From Oscarella lobularis (lineage: Eukaryota; Porifera; Homoscleromorpha; Homosclerophorida; Oscarellidae), in the NCBI RefSeq assembly GCF_947507565.1, contig NC_089189.1, forward strand, positions 1,054,001 to 1,118,000: a stretch of 64,000 bases of DNA, read 5' to 3'. The notes below the pieces were generated by a model. The model was not told where the DNA came from, ran no database searches, and worked only from the letters and a program-made list of their open reading frames with translations. Positions 41,872-53,100 of this stretch are shown in pieces; the first letter of the stretch is position 1; every line of letters begins with the position of its first letter. The position numbers and the translations under genes were made by a program.

Positions 41872-41954
41872 CTATGGCTAGACTTTTTAGTATAGGAGCT
41901 CACGTGAAGCTGCCCTATGGCTAGACTTTCTAGTATAGGAGCTCACGTGAAGCT
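41872..41954. repeat. Two 43-bp-period direct repeats with CACGTG boxes before the sulfatase gene
   Basis: CTATGGCTAGACTTTTTAGT... at 41872-41911 and its copy at 41915-41954 differ by one base. Each contains TAGTATAGGAGCTCACGTGA, so an E-box-type CACGTG is doubled. It lies in the short intergenic region shared with EGF gene 5 and ends 24 bp before the sulfatase ATG. Confidence 0.8.
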
Positions 41955-41977
41955 AGCCCCGGGGTCAAGTGAGTAGA

Positions 41978-43507
41978 ATGCTCTCACTCTTGATTCTGTT
42001 CATCTGTTCCCTAACTGTCGCCACCGTTCGACTTCCCGACAAGCCGAATATCGTGGTCATATTCGGCGACGACGTCGGCTACGGCGACGTCAACATCCTC
42101 GGTCACCCGACGACGTCGACGCCGAACATCGATCGCATGGCTCGCGAGGGCCTACGAATGCTCCAATTCTATTCGGCGGCGCCCGTCTGCTCGCCGTCGC
42201 GCGCCTCCCTACTCACCGGGCGCCTGTTTCCGCGCGCGGGCGTCTACGCCGAACCGAGCAACAAAACTCAAACGGGAATGGGAACATTCAATCCGGCGAA
42301 CTCGCTGGGAATGCTTCTATCGGAAACGACTCTAGCGCAAGCTCTAAAATCGGGCGGATACGCGACGGGGATGCTGGGAAAGTGGCACTTGGGCATCGGA
42401 CTCGAGTACCAATACATGCCGTTCAATCGCGGCTTTGACAGCTACTACGGCCTGCCTCTAATACCCATGGGTTGCTCGTCGAACGTCTACAACGGTACGC
42501 CCGGTCACCCGCCCCCGGGCGCGTGCATGATCTTCGAAAACTCGACTATCGTCGCTCAGCCGGCGGACGTGCTAAATCTCGACGCCGCTTACGTGCACGA
42601 AGCAAAGCGCTTTATAACCGTAAACCGCGATCGGCCTTTTTTCTTCTACTTCGCCGCTCATCACACTCACATGCCCCAGTGGGCATCGGCCGCTTTTCAA
42701 AACACGACTCGACGCGGAATCTACGGAGACGCTCTAGCCGAGCTCGATTGGAGCATCGGCGAAATACTCGATCACCTGATCGACGAAGGAATACAAAATC
42801 AAACTCTAGTCATATTTACGTCGGATAACGGACCGGCATTGGGTTCCCTAGTCCTAGGCGGCGAGCAGGGTCCGTTTAAATGCGGTAAAGGGACTACGTA
42901 CGAAGGCGGAGTGCGCGAGCCGGCCATATTCTGGTGGCCTTCCGTTATACGTCCGGGAGGCGTGTCGCAAGCTCTAGCGAGCACGCTCGACGTATTTCCG
43001 ACGGTGCTCAACTTGGCAGGCGTAACTCCCAATAAATCGGTTATACTAGACGGCTACGACATAACTGATCTATTAACGGGGAAATCGAAGGAGAGTCCTC
43101 GTCAGGAAATGTTCTATTACAGTGGGAAATATCTGATGGCCGCTCGTAGTGGACCCTATAAGGCTCACTTTTGGACTATGGGGAGTCACTGCAAGTCGAC
43201 TTATACGGACTCGGATTGCTGGAGCGAGACGAAGCTCGCCTATCGCGATCCTCCCCTGCTGTTCAACGTGAATGCGGATCCGAAGGAAAGGCATCCGTTG
43301 ACGACGTCACAGTCTCCGTACGCCGAAGAGCTCGAGAAAATTGTCAGTTTGGTTAAGCGGCACAATGAGACGATGACGTTCGGGCCGCCACAGATAGCTG
43401 CTCACGGTCACGATCCCAATAATTTTCCCTGTTGCAGTCCGTCGTGCACGCCGAGACCTTCCTGCTGCAAATGCAAGAACAGTAGAAATTATTTCGAAGT
43501 CTTCTAA
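41978..43507 (+). CDS. Arylsulfatase-type sulfatase, secreted or lysosomal, intact copy
   Basis: Intronless frame. I take the ATG at 41978 (MLSLLILFICSLTVATV is a signal peptide) rather than an in-frame GTG nine bases earlier; this gives 509 aa, usual for arylsulfatases. Metal-binding start NIVVIFGDDVGYGDVN, then the sulfatase signature CSPSRASLLTGR, whose Cys is oxidised to formylglycine in this family. Further motifs are YATGMLGKWHLG, FFFYFAAHHTHMP, LVIFTSDNGPALG and GGVREPAIFWWP. The domain set matches arylsulfatase A / GALNS-like enzymes that desulfate sulfated glycans or lipids. The C terminus is Cys-rich (CCSPSC, CCKCKN). Two truncated relatives lie at 56266 and 62757. Substrate not inferable; with the heparanase-like gene in the same window, sulfated glycan turnover is a reasonable guess. 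Confidence 0.93.
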   Translation: MLSLLILFICSLTVATVRLPDKPNIVVIFGDDVGYGDVNILGHPTTSTPNIDRMAREGLRMLQFYSAAPVCSPSRASLLTGRLFPRAGVYAEPSNKTQTGMGTFNPANSLGMLLSETTLAQALKSGGYATGMLGKWHLGIGLEYQYMPFNRGFDSYYGLPLIPMGCSSNVYNGTPGHPPPGACMIFENSTIVAQPADVLNLDAAYVHEAKRFITVNRDRPFFFYFAAHHTHMPQWASAAFQNTTRRGIYGDALAELDWSIGEILDHLIDEGIQNQTLVIFTSDNGPALGSLVLGGEQGPFKCGKGTTYEGGVREPAIFWWPSVIRPGGVSQALASTLDVFPTVLNLAGVTPNKSVILDGYDITDLLTGKSKESPRQEMFYYSGKYLMAARSGPYKAHFWTMGSHCKSTYTDSDCWSETKLAYRDPPLLFNVNADPKERHPLTTSQSPYAEELEKIVSLVKRHNETMTFGPPQIAAHGHDPNNFPCCSPSCTPRPSCCKCKNSRNYFEVF

Positions 43508-44103
43508 AATTAGAACGTTTCACCGTTTCACTTTTTGTTGCTTATTGTTCTTTTCATTCTTGCTGTGGAGCCTTGCCGTTTTCTGATTTTTCAAAGAGCA
43601 AAAAAACCGGCTGCTCTGTGCACCAGTGCAGCTCTGAGATTTGATCCAAACACAAACAGGTCTTACGCAACAGCAGCATTACCTTTTTTGGCGGACTGCC
43701 CCTAGTACCACGCTATCTAATCAAAAAGTGTTAGGTAAACGTGTGCGTATAAAATAAAGCTGACCTCGCCGGACTATGTAATTAGAAGTATTGTGTTATT
43801 AATAGTTGCTAAATCAAACCAGTACTGATGTGGCATTCGCTGGATTCCTTTCAGAGCATTGGTCCTCTGATAAACATACACAGCATATATGAGAATACGA
43901 ATCCTCGTGCTAACTCGCCTGTTTTTAAATCAGTTGCCTGTCGTTGCAAAACTAGACATTAGCTATCAATTCATAAACAATGGGGATGGGAGCCTCGGTC
44001 TAAAACTCAAACCGTTCACGAGCGAGGTCAGATCGGGGTGCGAGCAAACTTTCGCTATCTACGTCACACCGCCATGTAGAACGCGCGTCATATAGAAAGG
44101 AGA
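43508..44103. other. Intergenic region between converging sulfatase and RTK copy A
   Basis: Shared 3' region. The stretch GGAAGTATTGTGTTATTAAT at about 43786 and the sequence to about 43990 recur at 63603-63770, marking the start of another module copy at the right edge. No gene seen. Confidence 0.5.
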
Positions 44104-47100
44104 CTAGGAGTCGTCGTCGTTGTTCGAGCCATCCGATTCAGGTACATGTACTTCCTTAATAGTCACAGCGCTGGAGACGATTGCCTCTCCACCAGCGTCT
44201 GGGCTCATCTCTCCCGACTCGGGCGATTTGAGATCCCACAACTCGCAGGAAGAGCTAAAATCGAGCTGGAGGTACATCGTCGGCTGTTTCTCTTCGAGCA
44301 CTTTCCCCAGGTCTTCGGCAAGAGCGCTGAACGCCGGACGACGTTCGGGTTCGGCGCACCAACATTCCGACATCATGCCATACCTTGGAGAGAACGGGAT
44401 TATATCGGAGAGGGAATCAAACCGCGCTCACAGTTTTTCTGAGCAATTGTCTGGACGCGCTAGACGCTCTCCCGCGCGTAGATGAGACAGAAGATCCTTC
44501 GTCGAAACGGCGGAATACGGAAAACTGCCTATATAATAACTCAAATAATCAAAGAAGAGCAGTCGAAGAAACTTCTATTCTCACACCTAGAGTGCATATT
44601 TCCCACATGACGACCCCAAAAGACCATCTAGAAAAAAACGACGTCACATAGCAAGATGATACTGTACCTCCGTGTATTTTTTTCCTACACGTCGCTTTGT
44701 TCGGTAAAAACGCGGTCGGAGATCGCTTCAATAGACATCCATCGAAGGGGAAGACGTCGCGTCGTCTTCTGCGGATATATGCCGTCCTGGTGAACGGCTC
44801 TCGTCAGGCCGAAGTCGGACACTTTGAGTAGCCTGTCGTCGACGACGAGAACGTTACGGCAGGCCAAGTCCCGGTGAACGAGACCCTTCCCTGACAGATA
44901 TTCCTAAGAGGAGACGCAATAACATTTATTCTCGACTTCGTTATCTCTTACCATTCCTGAGGCAATTTGCCAAGCGAACGACAATAGATCAAGAGAGGCG
45001 AGTTTGACGTGGCGTTCGTTCAACTTTCCAGACACGTTTGCATAAGGATGCGATGGCCGATGCATGGGCACGTAACCCTAGACACAAACTGAAATGTCCT
45101 TCGTTGAACACACGTGCATACCTCGTTGTCACACGCTAGCGATTGCTTTCGTTCTTCCGAAAACCACTGCAATAATACATACATGCACATATCGCAATAT
45201 CACTGCTGACTCTTCTTACATAGCCTCTTCCTTTCTTGAGATAACTGTGTAGGTCGCCGTGTGAACAGTATTCGACGATCAGACACACGGGATGGCTTCT
45301 CGTTATGCAAGCGATCATGCTCACTATGTGTTCATGTTGCCCAATGCGTTTCATTAACTTGATTTCCTCCAATAGCTCCATCTGATCTTCGTACGTCCCC
45401 TTTTCTGCAAACGACAAAAATAATTAAATAATTATTCTAAAAAATTTAATTAATTAAATACTTAATTAACGATTTTTCCCACAAATAATGCTACATACGG
45501 TAAACCCACAAAACTTACCTTTGAGCATTTTACAAGCGACCAATGTCCTGATCTTTCGGGACGTGCTACTCCGACGCCTCATCGACGGATCGCGTCTCAA
45601 GTTCATGCTGAGCCTTTTCTGCGTCATAAGCGGCGTCTCCGCTCGATGACTCACCTCGGCTCGAAGCACGACGCCGAAGAAACCCTCGCCCATCACGTCG
45701 AGCAGTCGCAAGTCCTCGGGCCTGATTTCCCACTCGTCGGGCGGCTCGGGCGTCGGATCGAACAAGGGCAAGGCCATCGGCGGACGATAGTTGGGCAATT
45801 GCATTCGTTTGCCTGCCGACGTCGAGTAGCGTCGCTTCTCGCGGCGAACGTAGACGACGGCGAAAACGACGATGAGAACGACGACGAGAACGGAGACACC
45901 AACGGAGACGACGATCACCAGAGGAAAGTCGTAACTTGCTACGTCGTCAGAAGCTCCAAGATCGTCTAAAAAAGCTTTATAAACGAGGGGGAAAAGTCAG
46001 GGAGTACAGAAGCTTCACAACCGGCATCGAATTAGAAGGTATACATGCTAATGATTAATCGCTTATTGATGCCATGTGAAACAATGATCAACATGCAAGC
46101 TATACAAGACCTGTGGTGGCGGTAGTGGTGGCGGTAGTAGTGGTGGCGGTGACGGTAGTAGTTGCGGTGTAGCTGTCGCTTGTCGGCGTCGCCTGAGCTC
46201 TCGACGGAGAACCTAAACAGAGGCAGTGCCTTACACTATCAGCACTATTCTTCTAACACCTAAATATCAAAACATCACCTTTCTCCGTCGTACGATTGAT
46301 TTCAGCTTGCGACGTCGGAGGACCTAAACAGGAGGCAATGCGCTTAGCCAAATAAACCAAAGATGTACTATTAACTAATTACAGGTACTGTGCTTCACGA
46401 TCGTATCGATCAACAGCAAACGTTTGGTCGGATCTCTCACAAAGAACTGCAAAAAAAAGAATGTATCAAAGGGCTTTGCTGAATTTCAGCAAAGCTACCG
46501 TCACGTTGATGCGAGCGCAGAGCGGCTGCGAGGACCAATGGAGATTCTCGGTCGTTCTCAATGTCGTCTCGCTGAACGAGCCGTCGGAGGCACTGATTTG
46601 GAGAACCATGTCTCTTCGTATTTTGAATTTGATCGCGAGAGGGACCAGGCGACTGTCCATCTGACTCTCGAGAAACTTGAGCGAATAGTCGAATCGGTTG
46701 CAGCGAGCTATGTCTGCAAGAAAACGCCATTTACTTATTCGAATTAATTAAATAATCGATAATAGGGTTTTACGCGGAACGTGAAACGTCACGGAAGCAT
46801 TGTCTTTTCGATCGATGACAAACGTCTCGTTCTCCACCAACGCGTGCATCTAATAGGACATATCAAATAAAGAAAAAAACCATTAATTAGCCTACGCACT
46901 TCCACCGTTATCTTACAACCAGGCAGCAGATCATCAAGCCAAAATTCGTTAACGTCCTATAACAGAAGTAAAATAACAATATTATTTAATTAATTAAAAA
47001 TATTAATTAATTTTTGCATACCTGAGGTAGGGGATACCATCGGTCTGAAAAGTGATAGCAATTCGACTTCGCCTTCGCGTGGAGCATCCAGCAAACGTTT

Positions 47101-50100
47101 CCCTCGATCGGTCTCGCGGCGCTCCACGCGATTCGTCGGCGCGCTCGCGCGTCCGAGCAATCGTCGTCGTCCCATTCGAACGACAATCGACTCGAAACGT
47201 CGTCGTCAATCAAATCGACTCGAACGGAATGGGAGAAGTTTCGGCATCTATTGGGAATGCACTCCTCCATTGCATGACACCTCGTGTTCCACGTCTTCGA
47301 ACAGTCTACACACGCGCGGGTCAAAGAGCACAGGGAAGACTTCTCTTTAGGTATGAGCACTTGTTCTATAGGGATCCGTTGTCATCGCGTATTTGCCTCT
47401 AGGTCCCGTCCGCTGAAACGGACCGATTTGAAACAGATAATTCGTATTGCATCTCAGGTAGCCGTTGTCCAGTAGCTCGTCTAAATTAATATACTTTCCC
47501 TGATAGTAGAAATCCTCCTCGATTAATTAATTATACGATTAATCATGAACTGTTTTTTTCTTACGTGCAGTGGAAACAGTGGATGCCAATCGCTCTCGCC
47601 GACGACGGCGTACAGCGGCGTGTACCAGGCGTGATCGTTGTTGCTGTCCCAACGCAGAAACGATCCGTTCACTTCTGCGACTTTCATGACGATAAAATCG
47701 TCGTTTCGATCTGAAGGAGAGTATACTTATAGTAAAGACTAGCTGTCTAATACCCGGCTACGCCGGGTATTTCTGGTGACGTATAAGTTGTAATGTGACA
47801 GAGGTCGGAGGAATTCAGTGAAAGATTTCGTGGTATACAATATTCTTTGTTTTGTTGTCGTGAGTTAGGACGTAAAGATTGTGAGGAGAATGGACACGGG
47901 AACAGGCGACATAGAATTGTCCGTGGGAAAAGCAGTGAGTTAGGAGTGATAGTCCTACGATGTCTAAAGTTTGACCTTGAGCTTTGTTGATTGTCATGGC
48001 AAAGGATAGTCTAATAGGAAATTGCAGTCGTCTAAAGGGTATTGTGGTGTCAGTGGGAATGAGAGGTATGCGAAAAATGAAGACGTGTTGTCCTTGGTGC
48101 TGGCCAAGGGCGATAATGGCCTCAATGACATTGTGTCTAAGTTCATGGATGATTAGCTTGGTGCCGTTGCAAAGTTTAGGGGCATCGAGATTACGTAGAA
48201 GGATAACGGGAACACCTTTCTTTAGACGTAGTATATGCGGAGGAAAACCAGGGGGGTCAAGGGAATTAAGAAGTTCTGTGGGAAAAAGTACTGCTCCGTC
48301 ATCGTCAACTGGAGTGTCCATCGAGGGGTATTCTTTAAGTTCGGTTGGTATTTGGTCAAGTAGAGAGTCGTTAATTGTCGCAATTGCATCGTTTGTAGGT
48401 GCAAGAATTGCTCGTTTCGATAGCCAGCTTTGGTCGGTGAAATTAGCGGCGAGGTCGGGAAAAACGGCGTTTTCAAGTTGTTCGGGAGAGTAAATAGGAT
48501 TTCCGTACGGAATTTCGAGAAAGTTGCATTCGTCTGTTGGGATTTCACCGTTTCCTATTCGAAGAAGGAGGTCGGCGTATTGGCCTGCGAGAACGTCATT
48601 TTCGAGGTGCACTCTCATATTTGTGCGGAGATGCAAGGTTCTTACGGTTGGCCAGAGTGTTCTAGATGCTTTCAGAGACGCCTGTAATTGGTCAAGACGC
48701 GTACCTCTAGGCACGATTGGGAGGGTTTGACGAAAGTCGCCTGCTAAGAGAAGAGTGAGGCCGCCCATCAAAGTGTCGTTTTGCCGAATGTCTCGGAGCG
48801 TGCGATCAAGAGCTTCAAGAGCGCGCCTATGGGTCATAGTGCATTCGTCCCAGACAATCAGTTTAGTGCGTTGAAGAAGTCGAGCTTTAACTGTGCCTCT
48901 TTCGATGTTGCAGGAGGGGTGGTCTTCCTTGGAGAGGTCTAGTGGTAATTTGAAAGTAGAGTGAGCCGTTTTACCCCCCTGAAGGAGAGTGGCGGCAATT
49001 CCGGAAGAGGCCACTGCAAGTGCAATTTGTCCCGAGGCTCGAACTTTTGCGAGAAGAAGATTAAGAAGGTAGGTTTTTCCCGTTCCCCCTGGCGCGTCAA
49101 GAAATATGATTCGGCCCGTCAAAGGCTGATCGGTTTCTGTGATATTGGAGCAAATGGCATCGTAGGCTTCGTGTTGGTCGGGGCTAAGAGTCGGGGTCCT
49201 GGTCTCAATAATGTGGTTCATTTCGCGAAGGTTATACGACAGTTCTGCTAATATTTCTTGCGGAGTGTTATCTGCTATGCCTTGAGAACTTCGGTCGGGA
49301 GATTGTATGCCGTAGTGAGAAAGTGGCTTTCCGCTAGGAAACGATAGGAGCTTGTCTTCAATGTATATTAACGCTTGGTTGAAAAGGATGTCGGAGAAAG
49401 GCAAGTCGTTTTGAGATAACAGTTGTCGTCGGCGATGCAGAAAATCCTCTGACATGGGTTCTTTGTGGGCTTCCCACAATGCAGGAGGATCGGCGACAGA
49501 GCACATGTGAAGCATGATGGCAAACATGTCACGAAGATTTCGTGGCATTTGGGAAACTGCGGCTTCGGTAAGTGCATTGTGCCAGTGATCGTCGCTTTCC
49601 AAGAGTCCTCTGTGCTTGCAGGCTTCTTGGTAGGTAGGATACACCGTTTCATTGAAGGTGCGCAATGCTTCGAAGCTGGTCGGACCTCGGACAGTGTGGA
49701 GAAGAAGGCGTAAGTGGTAGCATTCGGTGTCGTTCGGATGAACGGTGTAGACTCGCCCGAGGCAGTCGGATTCATAAATTAGCGGATATCCTTCGACGCA
49801 CTGTCCTCGTTGCCGGCGGCGCCATGATTTGCTTTGCCACGTGTAGTATTTGGGTACATCCACGTATAGAAGTGTTCGTGCAAAGGCGTCCTTTTGGCAG
49901 AGCGCGAAGAATTCTGTGAGAGTGGTTTTGGGAGGTTGCTCTGCTTGATCAGCGGCATTTTCGGCATTAAAGGTCACCCTTTGGCCATTTTCTAAGTGGA
50001 CGTGCAGCTTTTGGACAGCGGGGTGGTGATGGTGAATGGGAAATGCGCATATTCTCCAGACAGCTTCGTTTGTGCTGATGTACCTGGCTGCTTGGAAACA

Positions 50101-53100
50101 GGTAATTTCGTCGTTTGTGTCTTGCGGTCGCACGCCAAAGACTGCCATATCTTGTCCTTTATGTACATATTTGCAGATGTATTTGACGCTTTTGACGGAA
50201 TTGGAGATTTCGACGTTGATGTGGCATTTGAATGTGCGAAGAAGAAAGGGGTTGTAGGGAACAATCCATCGGTTGTCGACGGTGCGTCCCGGACTTAGTT
50301 CTGCGGTGTTACCTCCTTGATCGGGAGAACGACGTCTGTAAAGAGGATAACCGTTTTCTCCCGTCTGGGTTTCGGAGGCAAAGTCTCTTGGATACTTTTT
50401 TGTGCACCTGCCGTTTTCCATGCACGGGGAAGACATGTTCCGTTCGCCACATGGTCCGTGGACCATGTGCTTTTTTACCAGTTCATAGAGGATGGGGTCG
50501 GCTTCGGGATCGGGTAGTTCAGCTGAAATGACTTTGTCAATATCATCGGGTCGAACTTTTTCGTACAGCCAAGTTAGCAAGTGTATATGAGGCAAGCCCC
50601 GTTTTTGCCACTCTATGGCATAAGCGTGGCAACGGACTTTGCCGAAGATTTCTTTGTGATCCATCAAGTCCATGAGTTTTTCGACTTTTTGCTTGAATAC
50701 GCGTGCTGTGATGTCTTGGCGGTCGGCGGGAGATTGGCCTTCAAAAAGTTCATTTTCAATTTCGGAGCATCGAGGATTGCATGTCATGGTAGTGAAGAGG
50801 TCAGGAGCTCCAAATTTTCTGACGTAAGTCATCGTATCCTGAAAGCGTTCGTGCATGTATCTAGGAGAACCGGTAAAGGTGGATGGGAGTACGACAGTGC
50901 GTCCTATGCTTTCAACATCGTCTGCTCGGTGAACCGTATCACGAAGTCGAGAGTACTTGTCGACGCGTAGGGTATCTTGACTGTAACGAATAAAACTGAG
51001 TCTCTCGGACTCGATTTTAGCGTATGCGTCAACAATGAACTGGTGGGAAAGCGGTCCGCTTCGGTGAAGAATGTTGAACTCGTTCTCTCTTTGCATTAGT
51101 CGATAAGCGTAGAATTGAAGTGGGCTCATTTTCTTCGACGTCGGGCGCTTTGTTTGAGGATTGGACAAATACGTTTCAAGGTGGTAACCGTCCTCTCCGC
51201 GAGGGAACAAAAGAGGATATTGCCAGGAGTCGTATGCTCTGTTTGTTTCTGAGACACGATGGATTTTGTCATCTTTAGCATGAAGTACAATGTCTCTGTG
51301 ACCCGCGTTCTCATTGATTAGTAACGCGGCAATTTCGGAGCAGCTGGGGGCGTTGTATCTTCGCGGATGTTGACCAGGGGGACGTTTGTCAGCACGAATG
51401 ACAATCTTATGGCTATCGTTAATAAGCCCCTTTTCGAACGCGGTTTTGAAATCACGTATGTAAGGATTTACAATGTGCAGCATGCTCTGTAACTGCGCTA
51501 ACAGAGTGCGATCGATGATATGTCGAACGGCGTCGGACTGAACGGCCACTCGTCGGAGAGCCTGTTGCTCATAATTCTCTATGAAGTAAATTTGCAGGAA
51601 GCAGGGTTGTTGATGAGAGGGTGGCGTGACTGAACCTACTGAATGATACACCTGTCCTTGTATTTTAAAAGTAGGCATGTATCCGGGATAGCGAACGATG
51701 TTTTTCGCTCCAAAAGAAGTCATCTGAAAGCAAGAATTGTACGCGCGAGTATGAGAGCGAAAGCGGATAGATTGGGGATCAGTATTGCACAGAAGGCGTT
51801 TCAGAAGAATCGGTGGTTGAGGAAGTGGTTGCAAAATGACTTTTCCGTTAGAACAGCACATGGATGGCGGTTCGCGAAGCCATTTTTTGGCACCGCAGTG
51901 CTCGCAAGCGTAGTCCATGCCACCTATGTTTCCGAAGTCAAACGAAAGGGCGGGGTCGTAAGCGAAAGCCGCTTTGGAAAATGAGAAAGTTCGGCGGTTG
52001 CGTCGTTGGTGTGAAGAAGCGCTCCCTCTCGCTGACTGGATGCGAGATGCTCGCTCTTGAACACGTCGTCGGGGCAAGGGGCGCGAGAGAGTATCATGGT
52101 TTGGGGGAGAGTGAGAGGGAGCTGCCGCCTCAGAAGAAGGCTCCGCGTGTAGAATAGGCGGACAAAGGGGTGCGTGAGAGGAACTTGAAGAGGGTGGAGT
52201 GCAACTTGGAGAGGAAAGGGGTGGAGAATATTCGTGTATTGTGGCAGACGTGGACGGTGGAGAGTCCTCCGCAGGCGTTGGAACGATGCTGGAGGCGTGG
52301 TGGGAGGCACGGCGCCTTTTAGCGGAGCGCGGTTCTGAAGAATATTTTCGCTTCCGCGGCATGAAGATTTTCTTGACTTCGTGATACTCTCGAAATCGTG
52401 ATATTGGTAATCGTGACCCAGTAACAGGGCAACAAAACTAAGAGAAACGGGGGAATTATGATCAGAAAAGAAATCAGAAAAAAACGAACTTCGAAATGAG
52501 ACTATTCGTCGTTGAAGGCGATGTCGCTCGAGAATCGAGTCGATTTGCTTGCTCAGACGACACGAAAGGCGTGCTGAAGAGCGAGTTTGCAGGAGAAGGC
52601 GAACGAACGCAGAGAGCCGAGTGTTTCGTAGAGAAAACGTTCCGAATGACGACGGCAGGCTCGAGATCAGCGCAAAACGAACGAATGGAGATGTCGAAAA
52701 AAAGGTAAGGCTTTCTTCGATGTGATTCGGTGGATACGATTCTTTTCGGAAGCAGCGTGAAGATATCGGGAGAAGCGATCAAGATGGCGGCGCTATCACG
52801 TGACTGACGGGGCATCGTGTTTTAGGCACAAGGCAAAAATTTGATGCACATCTTTAATTTCTCTTGCACGTAAGAGGTCGCGGAAATTACTCATGCAAAA
52901 AGCATAAACTACGGTCACGCGCCTCTCGAGCTCAATTACACTATACGGTTATCGAAAAGTCACACGTCGTCGCCTTCGCCTTCGCTAACGTTGAGCGCTT
53001 CTTCAAGAGCGGGCAAATAGTTGTCTTCAACGCTGGACGATATCGGCAAAGCAGCCGCAGACAAAGGATTTGCAGGATTCGGAGAAGGATTCGGACGATT

